Below, in pieces: positions 37,030-50,067 of a stretch of 64,000 bases of DNA; within the stretch, counting starts at the first letter, position 1, and the number at the start of each line of letters is the position of its first letter. The stretch spans positions 372,001 through 436,000 of the forward strand of contig WHUZ01000004.1 in assembly GCA_015179045.1 (NCBI GenBank). Direction: 5' to 3'. Under the pieces are notes generated by a model that did no database searches, was not told where the DNA came from, and was given only the letters and a program-made list of their open reading frames with translations. This DNA is from Kalaharituber pfeilii. Lineage: Eukaryota; Ascomycota; Pezizomycetes; Pezizales; Pezizaceae. A program made the translations under genes and the position numbers.

Positions 37030-38223
37030 ATGCTACCTGCATTTCAGGTACTGCAAATTTGCCCCACATCCCAGTTTCGCTTCGCCGGTAGCTTCAAATT
37101 TGCGATGCAGCGGAGCACGGGAACAACCAGACTGAAAGAGCAATTGCCTGACTAATATGTCCTTTATAGTCCATCTTTGCGGTCCATATGACCTGCAACA
37201 GCTGCGTCAAGTCAATATCAGATGTGCTTTACGCTGTCCCAGGTAAGTAATTTGCTCGGATGCCGGGCTTCCCTCCCTGGATAGAATGATATGTCGCACT
37301 TGTCAATGAAGAACGGGGAGAAATGTCAAGTGGAAAACGCAATGCAAATAAACTATGATGAGGGCCTGGCTAACTTTATATTCAGGAGTTGATAAGGTGC
37401 AATGTGATCTTGATGCGCAATTGGTAACTATTGACGGAACAGGTACGTGAATATCAGGAGCGGGAGAGGAGAAGTGGGGTGACTTGCAGAAGACACGGCA
37501 TCCAGAAATTAAACTTTCACTGACTTTTGGCAAAGCCGCACCCTCAAGGATTGTATCGGCTATCCAGTCGACGGGACGAGATGCCATCCTTCGCGGCAGT
37601 GGAGGCCCTAACAGCGCAGCTGTCTGCATCCTCGAGACACACGCCCCCAACGTGAAAGACCCTGTCCGTGGGCTCGCACGCATGGTGCAGGTTTCACCAG
37701 AAGTCATAATCATCGACATTACTGTCCGAGGGCTACCACAAGGAACTTACTCTGCAACTATTCGCGAGTGCGGGGACATCTCGAGGGGTGCAGAGACTAC
37801 GGGTGGGGTATGGGAGGGACATAAAGAAGGTGCGAGGGGTGATCTTGGGACTATAGAGGTTGATAAAGATGGAATTGCAGGAGTGCTTCTGGTTAAGAAA
37901 ATTGCTATCTGGGAATTGATTGGCAGGGGCATGGTGCTTTCCAGACGGAAGGGGACCAATGACACCAGGGCAGGGGACGAGGCGCTTAAGCAGAATACGG
38001 AAGATACCGTGGTGGGAGTCATTGCAAGGAGTGCTGGGGTGTGGGAGAACACTAAGACGGTACGGACTATATACTTCCTATCTACTAGACTTACATATAC
38101 CTCACTCAGCTGTCGCGTTCCCTCGTTACTAACGCTGACCGAAAACAAATTTAGGTGTGCTCCTGCTCAGGGAAGACTATGTGGGATGAAAGAAAGGACC
38201 TGGTGCAGAAGGGAATGGTCTGA
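37030..38223 (+). CDS. ccs1: copper chaperone for superoxide dismutase
   Basis: Ccs1 loads copper into Cu,Zn superoxide dismutase and oxidises its disulfide, in cytosol and mitochondrial intermembrane space. Five exons (37030-37047, 37170-37242, 37386-37442, 37536-38059, 38155-38223) give 246 residues; the yeast protein has about 249. The first exon codes only MLPAFQ. The HMA domain carries the copper site MTCNSC, followed by SISDVLYAVPGV and LVTIDGT. The SOD-like central domain includes IVSAIQSTGRDAILRGSG and NSAAVCILE. The C-terminal CxC motif is in VCSCSGKTMWDERKDL. The acceptor before the third junction (AAAG, then CCGCACCC) was chosen because it restores the family sequence and phase and has a CTGAC branch site. 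Confidence 0.92.
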
Positions 38224-38720
38224 GAGTTGTATGACATCATATCATACCAATATTGACATGACATGCCCAATATTTTCTCTTCTACTGAATCATTTACCAG
38301 AGGTTACGCAGTTCCGGTGATGTAAGATGCATAAGACTGAGGCTTACATGAATTGAGGGCAAGGCGATACGAGATGTCATTATGGAAAGATTACTATACG
38401 AAGACAGTTAAACCAAATCCGTGGTGTATCGAGTTGCTAGTCACATTGAATGGGTTCACAGCAGTCTCGGCAATTGCTTTTTGGTCACATTAAGGAGGAT
38501 GCTTTGGAAGTTTCGGTGCACACGTAGGAAGGAAAATGTGAAATGCAAGAGACTAGTAAAATGCGAACAATCAGACATGGTCTATATTGATCTATCCACC
38601 CCGCCTCCCCTTCTTCCCTCCCTTCCTCCCTCCTCCACATTCTAAATTAGCAAGAAATGCAAAACAAAATAAAAGAATTAAAAAAAATAAAAAATAAATA
38701 AAAGAACCCTTTAGCTCTCC
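38224..38720. other. intergenic, convergent 3' ends
   Basis: A CT-rich tract (CCTCCC-type) at about 38597-38640 is followed by an A/T-only stretch at 38640-38705, which may serve as polyadenylation sequence for one or both flanking genes. No gene seen. Confidence 0.5.
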
Positions 38721-39894
38721 TTATATTCCCCTATTAAACTCTACCTTTTTTACCCCTGTCACATCACCTCCTCTCCTCTTCAGTTCCTCCCTGATATGCC
38801 CCTCCACACTTTGCACCCTGACTGCCTGCCTCTGTGGAAACGCGCCCAACGCCAAAGGCAACGCAAACACACTTGTCACGAATATCAATCCCAAGTTAAC
38901 TGGGAGGACTGCGCGGGGATTTCTTTGTAGGTACTTCCACCTCTTCTGTAGCGAGATCAGGATAAGAGGCGGGATGACCATGATCGGAGTCGCGTTAAGC
39001 ACGCGCGAGAGAGCAGTCTGGGAGACGGCGAGGAGGGCGCAGTGGCGGGATTTGCCGAGGGACGTGGTGGGAGTGAGGTCTTCAGAAGAAGCGGGACCAG
39101 GTGAAGCCGTTTGGGATGTGGGGATCATGGCCGTGGACGGCGCGGCGGATTTCGACGGGGTATATTTGGGCAGAGAAGGGTAGACGTCGATTCCGCCGAG
39201 TATCTCCCCGCCCCGCATTACACCTACGTTGACCACACCCGCAGTCACCACCGCGGCAAAAGGGACCAAGCGGCCCAGCACTAGCTTGGTTGAGGGACTT
39301 ACGTTCTTCAGTTTTGGGACGAGCGAGTTCAGGCCGAGGGCGACGCCGCAGGAGGAGGAGACGGCAAGCAGGTAAGAAGTGGCCATTTGCGGCAAGGACA
39401 AAGGAGTGGATTTATTTGCGTTGGAGGCATTTATGGCAACGTTGAGAGACTGGTTTGTGATTTGCCATGCGAGTATGGCCCTCGTCTGCAATAAAGTAAA
39501 TAAATGAGCACTTATTGGGTCCAAACCAATGCCTCGCCAATGCACAACAATAGCTACTCACTGACAAATTCGGGGTCAACATCCCCACCGTCACCACCAA
39601 ATTCGAAAACACAAACGCGCTCATCCTGAAGGGCAACAGGACTTTCTCCCCTGTGTCCGGATGCAGCGTCGCGTCTACCACCTTCTTCGCCTTCCACAGC
39701 TCAGGCGTCATCTCTGTGATAATCCCATTCTTGTACTGGCTTATCAGATTCACGTGTGCGGAGAGCTGCGACGACGTGGTGAAAAGTGTGCGGGGATCGC
39801 AAAGATCGAGAGATTGGCGCACACGGCCCCAATAGGTGCTGAGGTTGTAGGGGGAGGGGGGCAGGGAGATAGGGCCGGGGATGGAGGAAGACAT
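38721..39894 (-). CDS. fsf1: sideroflexin (mitochondrial carrier, Fsf1)
   Basis: Sideroflexins are inner mitochondrial membrane proteins; human SFXN1 carries serine for one-carbon metabolism. Two minus-strand exons (39894-39562, 39485-38721) give 365 residues. The family signature LHPDTGEKVLLPFRMSAF is at about residues 78-95. Several membrane spans follow, including YLLAVSSSCGVALGLNSLVP, LVPFAAVVTAGVVNVG and LGLIFVTSVFALPLALGAF. An insertion of roughly 35 residues rich in Ser, Pro and Thr (YTPSKSAAPSTAMIP and on) sits in the loop after GGIDVYP and explains the length above the usual 320 or so. The start MSSSIPG fits the family; a Met 11 codons upstream is in frame. Confidence 0.92.
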
Positions 39895-40527
39895 TGTTTG
39901 TGTTTTGCAATTGAGTTTGCGAGTCAATGGGCCTTGTATTGCAGGAGGAATCGGACACTGAGACGAAGAAAAAAGGGCAGAGCGGAACTAGTCAATTGAC
40001 AGTCTGAATAGAATTACTGTGCGTGAACGCAGGATAAGAGTCACGCTGTGGCCGGGCAGCCGTAGTTTTCATGCCTGAAAATCGGCTGCAGGCAGATAAG
40101 CGATAAGCAAAAACGTGCCCTGCATCAAATCAAGGGTGCAGCCAGGGTCCTGGGCATCCTTGTTAGTGCCGACCCCATTTTAATGAACTCGGGGGGTACT
40201 GCACGCTATCTTCGATGATCATCAATATCAAAAGGTTGCGGTATCTTGCTAGTTTTGACGCTCCTATTACCTTATGCATGGTGCTGTCTATTTGCATATC
40301 TATGCCCAAGCCATGAAAGATATCCTCTACAGTAGTTTGAAAGTATTGCAAGATGTGAGCCAATTAGAAAATAAAGCAAAGAATAAAAGTAAACGACAGT
40401 AGAGAGCGAAAAATTCTTTGAAGTAATTAACAATAAAAATTATGCAAGCCTCATTATCCTCGATGGCGCCCACAAGAGAGTCCGGGTGTACAAAGGTCCC
40501 CCGATCAAACAACCCTGGCGCCATAAT
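39895..40527. other. intergenic, no gene seen
   Basis: This stretch should contain the fsf1 promoter and the 3' end of the PP2C gene. No coding signal. Confidence 0.5.
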
Positions 40528-42330
40528 TCACTGCCTCCTAGCTGGCTCTTGCAACCGCCACTTTCTGAGCTCTTTAGTCCCTGCACTTCCATCCCCGCCA
40601 GACAGCCTCTGCTGCCACCCTCCCAGTCTCACAACCATGCAGGTGGCATTGTCCCCGCCCCCATTTGTTCGACCAACAACCTCCTCCGCAAATTTGATAA
40701 CTTCCCTGGCGCCTTCCTCCGGAGTTTGTGCTTCTTTGATAATATCAACAATTTCCTGGTCACTTAATACTCCGCTAACTCCATCACTGCACAGAACCAT
40801 GAAGCTCCATTCGCTGCCATTCAACTCACGACGTGTTACTTCGGGTTCTGCGGTGACTCCAAGTCCTTTGTGACTTGCGTCCCCAAAGGATCTAGTGTTT
40901 GCAAGCACTCCAAAGCGCTCCTCGCCAAATGAGTCCGAAATAAAAGCAGTCGCGTACCGACGAAGTCTTCTGGACTCGAGCGGGTGAGAAGGATGATGGG
41001 CAGCAGTAAGCGGTGTAGCAAGGCCAGTAATTGTGTTGCAGAGTATGATGCGGGTATCGCCGATATGTGCTGTAATAAGAGTACATGTGCTATTGGGCGA
41101 CCAATATGGAGCGCTAGCATTAGGTCTATGTGACTGATTAGTGCCATTCATCAGAAACACCTAGGAAAATTGTATTACTTACGGGGTAAGTATCAATGCT
41201 ACACTTGCTGTAGACCCACTCTTATTTGTGATTCTTGATTTCGATGTTGCCGCTGCTGCCACAACTGTTCCATTCCCTGACTGTAGCCTAGAACTAGGTT
41301 TCCCATTGCTGATGATCATCGCGGTTTCAGTGGTATTTGTCCACTTTCCAGTGATAAAATCCAAGTCCGCTCTTAAGAATGCGTAAGTTAATATACTTTC
41401 CCAACTTGCATCGCCGGTGGCACTTCCCACTGCGCCTGAACCTTGTGGTGCCGGTCTATCATCACCGCTACCCATACTTGTTACGCTACCTGGATGGACT
41501 TTTACAGGCTCGGAAGTGGTAACTGGGCCACAAAAGCTGGGCTTGAATCGCCGAAAATAGCCTCCAACTGTGTTCCTCCACTCGGTAATCAACTTCGCCT
41601 GTAGCTCTCTCCGATGATGTTGCTTGGATAGCTCATCAGCTGAATTTTGCGCCGAATCACGGATTGTAGACAGTAACGCATCAGGTGGATAAAAATCTCT
41701 GGCAGCATTTTCGATGTACTCATGCAATTTGCTTTTCAGGAACGTGCTGCATTCATCACCTCCATGGCCATCAAAGACCGCATAGTAAAATACCGAGCTC
41801 GGCGAAGTTGCTGAGGGTGGAAAGGGCTCGGATTCAAGACTTCTTGCTATTGATGACGGCACTTGAAACGGCTCAATCAATGATTGCAATGGTAAATCAA
41901 GAACACCTGCCTGCGGCCAGTCCTCATTGTATGGTCGATTTCCGCGGGAGCGGAGTATTCCAACATGCTGCTTGGCATGTTTTAGGGGTATCCGTACTAT
42001 GGTAGAGGATTGCGACTCTTTATTCGTCTTGTCAGATGATGGGGTCATCAGAGGGAGCTGGCCATCCCCGGCAGAAAATTGTGCATACGGTGCGGGCCGA
42101 ATGGTTGCCCAATGCCCAGTGATTGCGGTCGTAAAATAATCATGGAAATAGCGACGATGGGGAATTTGTTGGGCTGTAATTGCATTTGGACTTGGTATTT
42201 GGTTTTGTGAAGTAACGGCTGCATGACTTAAGTGTAGTAGGCTCGATGATATTGAAAGTTGATCAACTGGTCTGGCTGGTCTGGAAGCGAGGGCAGAGGT
42301 ACAAAATTTCGAAATGAATGCTACATTCAT
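40528..42330 (-). CDS. ptc6: PP2C-type protein phosphatase, probably mitochondrial (Ptc6-like)
   Basis: A metal-dependent Ser/Thr phosphatase. Two minus-strand exons (42330-41183, 41125-40528) give 581 residues. PP2C motifs are present in order: RSRGNRPYNEDW, the metal-binding VFDGHGG, TSKSRI..KSGSTASVAL, AHIGDTRIIL, a GLGVTAEPEV loop, LCSDGVSGVLSDQEIV and GGGDNATCMVV. The long spacer between DGHGG and the SGSTA block matches the yeast Ptc6 group. The N-terminus (MNVAFISKFCTSALASRPAR) is Ser/Arg-rich and poor in acid, like a mitochondrial presequence. The 57-nt intron was placed at CCATAG-type acceptor 41126 because it has an upstream CACTAAT branch and keeps phase; an acceptor 12 nt further on also keeps the frame. 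Confidence 0.88.
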
Positions 42331-43710
42331 TCGGTAAGTAAGGTACAAGAAAGCTCCAGAAAGACCATCATACCGTAGGTATCCCTCAATGTCCAGCTTA
42401 TTCCCAGATCGTTCTTCCTGATTGATATGCAATTCACACACAAAGGCTTACTGGGACATTTGGTGACCCTGTAGAGACCGGAAATAGATGCTGCGGTCTT
42501 CACCATAATTGTTGTGCTGGGAGCGTACGGAGGCGAAAGGCCAAATAGATGGCCTGAACAGTGCGTGATAGAACGCTAGACTCAGTAGTCAGCAAAGGAA
42601 TCATACATGTTTGGGTTATATGTGCACCCTATCGGATTACTGTACAGCGCCCACCCGAGAGGGAATTGCGAGACGCAGGCCGTTGCGTAGGTCTAGCCTG
42701 GGATGCGGTGTCTAGGCATCCATATTTTGATGATCGTATACAGAAAGTGGAGGCCAGGAGACAAGGTGCCCTGGGAGAATGAGGAAACGTGAACTTGAAA
42801 TAATGAAGGATCTCCTTTTAATAGTCCGCGAGCAGTAAAAAAGGGCCATGTTAAGGATGCGGAACGGGCTTTCGGAAGCATCCTGTGCCCAGAAATCTAG
42901 AGGAGACAAGAGCTTCGCCACCAGTTCGTTATGAGTCTGATGCACTGAAAAAGCCGCATATGCAAGACAAGAAACTGCACTCGGAAACAGTCTTCAGGTA
43001 CGGTATTTCACCTACTCTCTCGCTCGATCTACACTGAATTAGCAGTCTTACGCAAACCTTCCCCTCTACTGACGGGGGTTTTGCTCGCCAGATTATGTGG
43101 TTCTCCGACTGAGCAAGCTTGCATGGTTCAATCTAGGTCGGTGTGACAGGATCGGGTTCGTGCTTATGGGGCATTTGGGAAAGCTCTATTTGCTGCATAG
43201 AGTATATAAGTTTAGAACAACCTCAACCGGTGAAGTTGCAATCGCCCAATGCTACGGCGTTGGGAACCAGGCAATGGATCCCAACAGACTGCTAGGCAGG
43301 TTCATGCATATGTCGGCAGTCGTAGAGCTACACTTGGTTTGAATGTAAGCACGGCAAGCACATGAACTCAACGCGTAAGGACGCACCTGCGGCTATTGAG
43401 AGCACAGTCTGTTCTTTTGCCTTGCCACAACTCGAGTATCATTGACTTGCGGTCGAGATAATGTCGCTAGATCTTTCCAATCTGACAGGGCTACCAGACC
43501 GCTAGTCTGCCTTCACCTCCTCATTCGTCCCCAGGTGCATCGACAACCAATTGAGCCCTTGTATATATTGGCAGAGCAGAGCTGTTACTGTCTGAGCACC
43601 TTCGCGGCGTGGATAGGCCCAGTTATCGACTATCACCTTCCTGCTTTCTTTATTGCAATCTTGCGCGGGCATGGCGCAGCTCAACCTCAAGCACTGCGCT
43701 GCGTTGGGAA
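42331..43710. other. intergenic, no gene seen
   Basis: This is upstream of the PP2C gene. A plus-strand frame at 42561-42782 and others near 43440-43770 show no family match. Confidence 0.45.
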
Positions 43711-43712
43711 TA

Positions 43713-44135
43713 CAGTTTTCCCTTGCTATACCGGATCTGTAAAATCCGGCCTTTTTCGTCCGGTATAGCAAGGTTCCGTTATAGAATAAAATGCTTGGCA
43801 GAACAGAATAGGGATGGGCAGGAAAATTAATGTAATTGGGAACAACGACAGCCTAATTTTATTATGTAATGTTAAGTTTAGTAAGCATCTGAAAGGTGAA
43901 TGCAATGTGGGATAGCCAAGATTGGACGTATCAGTGTTAGTGTATCCGGTATAGCAAATATTATTTGTATGGAGACAGGGGGGTAAGTGCCTGGCAATTC
44001 CTGTCCGGTCCGGTATTCTTAGTGCGTCCGGTATAGCAAGAGGGTTTTGTATGGGAGCGGTATGTAGCAACCTGAGAGTATCCGGTATAGCAAGGTTTCC
44101 GGTACAACGAGGTCCGGTATAGCAAGGGAAAACTG
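43713..44135. mobile_element. mariner/pogo-like MITE with subterminal repeats
   Basis: Perfect 23-bp terminal inverted repeats: 43713-43735 (starting CAGTTTTCCCTTGC) and 44113-44135 on the other strand. TA flanks both ends (43711-43712, 44136-44137), the target site of Tc1/mariner elements; CAG at the tip fits the pogo/Fot1 side. Length is 423 bp with no transposase. The TIR core TCCGGTATAGCAA recurs inside at about 43759, 43944, 44028 and 44080, with a shorter TCCGGTAT at about 44009. These are likely transposase-binding repeats. Confidence 0.85.
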
Positions 44136-44137
44136 TA

Positions 44138-44699
44138 TATCGGTACCCCCCTGGCTGAAGTTGCTCCCCCCTCCCTCGCGCCCTGTACTGCCAGCTATTC
44201 CGGCGCTTGGCTGGTCTGGTTGGAGAAGAGCACGTGCAAGAGTAACGGTTTGAGTGCTTAATGTAGGCGAGATTGGCGTTGCTGCATGAGAAATATCGTG
44301 TAATGTTGCTGTAATGCCACCCTGAACTGGTCCTACATTGGGCTGGTTACGAGACTAATTGGGATCGGCATTTGATGCTTTCGATATTTCGATCCTTCTG
44401 CAAGATCCCTGACCCCGTGCCCAGCATAGCACAGCTAATTGGCAACTTTGCCAATTCTTTAAATTGGGAACGAAGTGTACATTAATTCATCATGGGAGAC
44501 TCATCTGTTTCTTGGCATGCAGTCCCGTGATGGCAGTCCCGTGATTAGCTCTTGGCATCCTGTAACAGCAGTCTAGCTCAATACCGCTCAATATCCTACA
44601 TTGCCAATAACTCCCATAGTCTCATAACCAACCCGTATACAGACTCGACTCTCTACCCTTAGTCAACATACTTTTAACCTCACAACTATACCTAGACTA
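44138..44699. other. stretch between MITE and Helitron coding region
   Basis: No gene. A short tandem duplication, GCAGTCCCGTGAT twice, lies at about 44519-44546. The 5' end (TC) of the Helitron may be here but cannot be fixed from one copy. Confidence 0.35.
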
Positions 44700-47600
44700 A
44701 TGGATCCTATTGCCTGTTCCCGCTGCCTACGAAAGTATGATCCTGCATATTGGACTTATACCCAGGATGGCCGTCGAATGAAGACTTGCAATACCTGCCG
44801 AAATAAACGTATTGTAACCTTAACAGTAAGTTTGAATCATGAAATTTCTATGAAACTGAAGCTAAAGAGTTTGTATTATCATAGGCAAAGCGAGAGCAAG
44901 AATTAGAAAGCAGACGTAATAAGACTCCTCAGTTGCAGGTAGCTAGGACTATTCCAGAACTTCAGAATATGGACTATGCTACCTATCCAAGATCTGCTTC
45001 TTTATCACCTACTCGCTGTCGTAGTCAGTCTCCAGTACGATCACCTCCAAGACGGTCAATATCTACAACACCATCTTCTAGACAACTCAAAGAGCATAAG
45101 GAATTTAGCTCTACTAGAGATCAGAATCAGTCTGCTCCTATCAGCTTCTGTGAGCAATATCAGACCACCTCTACTAGCTCTTATGAGCAGTCTCAGACCA
45201 TCTCTATCAACTCCTATAAGCAGTCTACTGCTATTAGATATCATGAGCGGTCTGCTACTGGCAGACGTGGCAGATATCATGAGCAGTCTATCACTAGTGA
45301 TGAACAGTCTAACTCTATTAGACATCAAGAGCAATCTCTATCTCCTACCGGACAAAATCAAACTCCACCTCTCAGACATCAACAGCTACAACAAATACAG
45401 TCTGAGGTAGTACATAGATCACTACAAAATTTTGCCAACAGCTTATCAAATATTCAGTTAAATGAATGCTCAATATGTGAGGAAATAGGGATTGCTCTGA
45501 AAGTACGAGTAAGAGATGGTATTTCAATTTGTGAGCGTTGTCATAATGAAAGATCATCTCCTACATGGACTGGAATCTATATGTTCAGTACTCAAAACGA
45601 CATGTCTCCAGGTGAGATACCTCAAGAGCTATCTGCAGTAGGTAAACTCTCACCTATAGAGGCTATGATGTTAGCTTTAGTACATCCAGTTATTCGTGTC
45701 TATAAAGTCCGTGGATATGGGCAATATAAGGGAGGAAAGGTATTGTTTCAATTTTATTTAATCTACTTGACTATAAGAAAAGACTAACATCTAAAAGGTA
45801 CATGTTATTAACTTTCCACAAGACCCAACTGAGAATTTCCATATCATTCCACGGCTACCTCATGAGATTCCAATGGTCATATTACGAGTACGAGAGGGAG
45901 GCCGTACTCCACAAGCTGAGTCATTAAAAGACTTTGAAATTAATGTACACCGTGTTCGAGCTTGGATGCAATATCTTTGTCAACATAATCGATAGTATCG
46001 AAATGTACAGCAAGATGTTTCTCGCTTGGATGCCTATGTCAACAATCTAGAAAATATGTCAACACAGCAACGCTTTGAGCTAATCTTAGATGAGGACTGG
46101 GATACTACTACAGAAACTGGACCTGTGGATAATGAGGATAATGACCAAGTTGAGACTGGTGTACATAGAGGTCAAATCACTATTAATGAGCGTTCAGCCT
46201 TACAGCGATTTCTTAATCAAAGACCTGTTTCTCAACTAGTACCTCCAGTGATTTACCCTCAAGTACAACAGAATCCTATAAATGAGTTTAGGAAAAAAGG
46301 TTATATTGCTAAAGCATTTCCATGCTTATTTCCTTCTGGAGCTGCGGATTTGATATACAATGGCCAGCGTTTGAAGAAAGTAACACCAGCTGATTACTTT
46401 TGTCACTTAATTCGATATCGAGATGGCAGATTTGCAGAAGACCCGCGATTCATATTCTTTGCACTAAATTCAAAATATCGCTGGCAACTAGGAGCAACAG
46501 CTACATTCTTTGTGAGAAAAGGTCAATTTGAAAATGTTACAGTTGGTCAACTACGAGAAGAGATTGAAAACCCATTACATCTATTAGGCCAAAGAATCTG
46601 CCGCTTTTCCTCCTCAATTCCAGGACTGGCACCATTCTGGAACTATAAACGATCAGAATTATCCTCAATAGTCCGTACAGCATGTCCACATGCATTTGCC
46701 ACATTTAGTGCTGCTGATATACATTGGGTGGACTTACATCGATTAATTGAGGAGAAGAGAGCACGACTTGGAGGAGGCCCAGTTTTAGATCTGCTAACTC
46801 TACTGGAGCGTGAAGCAGTACTCCGTCGAAACCAGAATTTACAGACTCATCCCCAGCTGGCTAGCGAATTTCTCGTCTATAGATTTAAGCTATTTCTCAA
46901 AAAAATAGTTCTTCATTACCCAAATATGCGAGTTCATGACTACTGGTTTCGATATGAGTGGCAGTTTAGAGGTTCAGGACATTTACATGGGTTTCTATGG
47001 ATTGAAGGAGCACCAACACTCACATCTATCTCTCTGAATGATTTAGATGATCGTCTAACACTAGAGACCTATTGGGATCAGAGTCGAGTTCGCGCAGATA
47101 CTCCTGTTAAAGGTTTACATCCTGCACCACTACACCCGTGCCGCCACAACCTTCCTTTAGCCAATGACCTAGCTTTAGATCTTTCTTATTTATCAAACCG
47201 TGTTCAAAAGCATATATGTGGTTCATATTGCTTGCGAAAAAAAAGAGGGCAGGCTGCAGAGAACTCAACACTACACTGCCGTTTTCATTTTCCTGCTACA
47301 CCACATCCAAAAACTGAAGTCTGTAAAAATGCAGATGGAAAGTGGTATTTGAACTTAGAAAGAACAGAGGAGGATATAGATACAAATAAGTATAATCCAT
47401 TATACTTACAAGCCTGGAGAGCGAATACAGACTTCCAGCCTATTCTCAGTATTGAGGCGGTCTTGAACTACATTGCAAAGTATGCAACTAAAGCAGAAAC
47501 AGCTTCTACAAATCTTCAGTCTATTATGAGAACAGCAGCTACGAAATGTACAGATGAGTCTCCTGCTCAACTTCTGTTTAAGAAGATGCTTTACTCTTTT

Positions 47601-49983
47601 GTTATTGAACGAGACTTTTCTGCTCAAGAAGCTTTGCCATCTTCTGCAAGGGTTAAGCTTAGTAGAGTCATCATGGAAAGTGATTACTCTTAATCTTACA
47701 AATACAACACTGGTTCCTCTAAGAATAGAGCCTGAAGCTTTACAAAATTTAGAAGATGGGGCAGAGGTAATATCAGGACAAGGTATTTTCCAATAGTTCT
47801 TACCCTGAAAATGATATATAAGTACTGATATAAAAAAAGGTATTTTAGAAAGATATATTGGTCGTCACCCAGAGCTAGAAGATATCTGCCTTCATAATTT
47901 GCTTCAATCATATACTTATCGTAATGAGAGATGGATAGCAACATCAAATCGAAATCGAAAAAGTCGAGTTATTCGAACAATTCCTGACCCTCCAGTGGAT
48001 GCAACAAATATTCTATTTTGTCGTGTAACATTACTCAAATATATTCCTTTCAGGACTCTAGCATATATAACGGGTATTGAGGAAGATTTAGCCAGTGATA
48101 ATCTTGATACTATAGACTGGTGTGCACGATTACAATTTTTCCTTCCTTTGCTACCAGCTACAGTCCGTACTCTAATAAGTGGCTATCATGGTGTTGCCAA
48201 TTTGGATCATGGACATGACTCAGATCTGGAAGGCAATCAACTACAGGAGGAAGAATTAGAAACAGAAGATTGGATGGATATAGCTGGCATACGTCCCCAC
48301 GGTCAAAATATACTCACTAATGATCAACAAGATCAACTGGATATTGCTATCAGTCATCTGGGTTACCGAGCTGAAGATATCAACTATGATTGGAATTGTG
48401 ATCTCAATATCTTTGGTGGATATACAAATGTGGTACATGGTACTAGCTGGATACAGGAGACAAAACAAGTTACTCCAGTTACAATAAATCTTCCTGAGGT
48501 ATTACCTCAAACACTCAACACAGAACAGCGAATTGCCTTCGACAAAATTATGAACCATTGGAACCACCGGGATGATGCTACTACTTCTCAACTTTTGATG
48601 ATTGTAGCTGGAACAGCAGGAGCTGGAAAGTCTTATCTTATTAATGCTTTAAGATATGCAATCTTACTTACTCTTCCACCTGAAAGGTTAATCGAAGAGG
48701 TAGTACCTGTTCTAGCATATACTGGATATGCAGCTCATAATGTTAATGGATCTACTATCTATGGGACCTTACAAATGAGTCTAACAGGTAACGATGATAA
48801 TATTACACCAGCTGCTGCAACTACTCTTCAAAATAAATGTCAACATACGAAAATTATCATTATTGATGAAATGTCAATGATTGGACAGGCTTTTCTAGCT
48901 CGGATTGATCGAAGACTTGGAATAGCATTCCCAGACCGTCAAGGTGTGATATTTGGTGGTGTTCATATCATATTGATGGGAGACTTTGCCCAGCTGCCTC
49001 CAGTATGAGATCTTCCGATGTACGTTAAACCAGATTCCAGACGAAAGGGAAATCCTACTAGCTTGTTATTACAAGATAGAGGTTACTTTCTATATCGTCA
49101 ATTTACGACCTTTATTCGTCTTCAAACCAGTATGCGTCAAAGAGGAGAGGATCAGATTCATTTTCGATCTATGCTTCTACGAGCCAGAGATGGAGCATGG
49201 ACTCATCATGACTGGCAACAATTTGTTCAGGCTCGTGTTTTAGATATTATGAGTGAAGCGGACAGGCATACATTTAATAGAGCTGTAGCTCTTATGTGTA
49301 CGAGAAAGGAGGTAAAGGCATAGAATGCCAAATACTTACTTTCTATGCACTGTCCAGTATACCGTGCACTAGCCATACATTCAGCACCACGAGCTATTAT
49401 ATCGACAATAAAGAAACTGAACTCGGAAGCAGCTGGAGATTTACCACCTGTGTTACTATTAGCTATTGGAGCTAGAGTTATGGTAACAAAAAACCTCTGG
49501 GTACAAGCTGGTATTGTGAATGGAGCTATGGGAACTATTCGTGGTTTGGTCTTAAATAGTGTTGATGAATCTCGTCAAGCACTTCCTATCTGCTTATTGG
49601 TAGAATTAGATCACTATTCAGGTCCACCATTTATAGAGTCATATCCACGAGTAATACCAATAGCTCCTTTCACTAGCCGCTTTGAATACAATGGACATCC
49701 GTGTTCTAGAAAACAATTTCCATTGGTTTTGGCATGGGCCCTAACTATTCACAAGTCTCAGGGACTCACATTGCCAAAAGTGGTAGTAGAGTTAGGTTTA
49801 AAAGAAAATCAGTCGGGCTTAACATTTGTTGCACTATCTCGAGTCAAATGTTTGCAGGATTTGGCCTTTTTAAGTTCTGTTCCATTTAATCGTCTTTCAA
49901 GTATTGCTATACTAAAAAATACCACAGCAAGAATAGCGGAGGAGAGGAGGTTAGATTCAATAGATATAGCAGTTCATGTATAG
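44700..49983 (+). mobile_element. broken Helitron: Rep (HUH) and Pif1-like helicase
   Basis: A rolling-circle transposon protein, about 5.3 kb, with two introns near the start (44826-44884, 45740-45797). It opens with a CSRC...CNTC zinc ribbon, then a Ser/Gln-rich part with YEQS-like repeats, then HVINFPQD. The Rep region has the HUH-type GSGHLHGFLW and the two-tyrosine motif YIAKYATK. The helicase has Walker A GTAGAGKSYL, IIIIDEMSMI, GDFAQLPPV, ALTIHKSQGLTL and VALSRVK. It cannot make a full protein: TAG at 45992-45994, a frame break around 47690-47870, TGA at 49006-49008 and TAG at 49321-49323. Several of these look like C-to-T changes (CAG to TAG), as repeat-induced mutation would produce. 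The element's ends (5' TC, 3' CTRR) were not found with confidence. Confidence 0.88.
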
Positions 49984-50067
49984 ATAGATATATTATGTAT
50001 TAGTTGAGACTTTGAGAGCAACTTGAAGAAGCAATGTCAAAATGCTAGGAAAAAAAACAGATATGTG

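Noticed and set aside
42561..42782. Open frame with a plausible N-terminus
   Set aside because: 73 codons, no domain, no splice partner, in a region otherwise without coding signal.
50044..50047. CTAG as the Helitron 3' terminus
   Set aside because: No hairpin of the expected size lies 10-12 bases upstream, and one copy cannot define the boundary.
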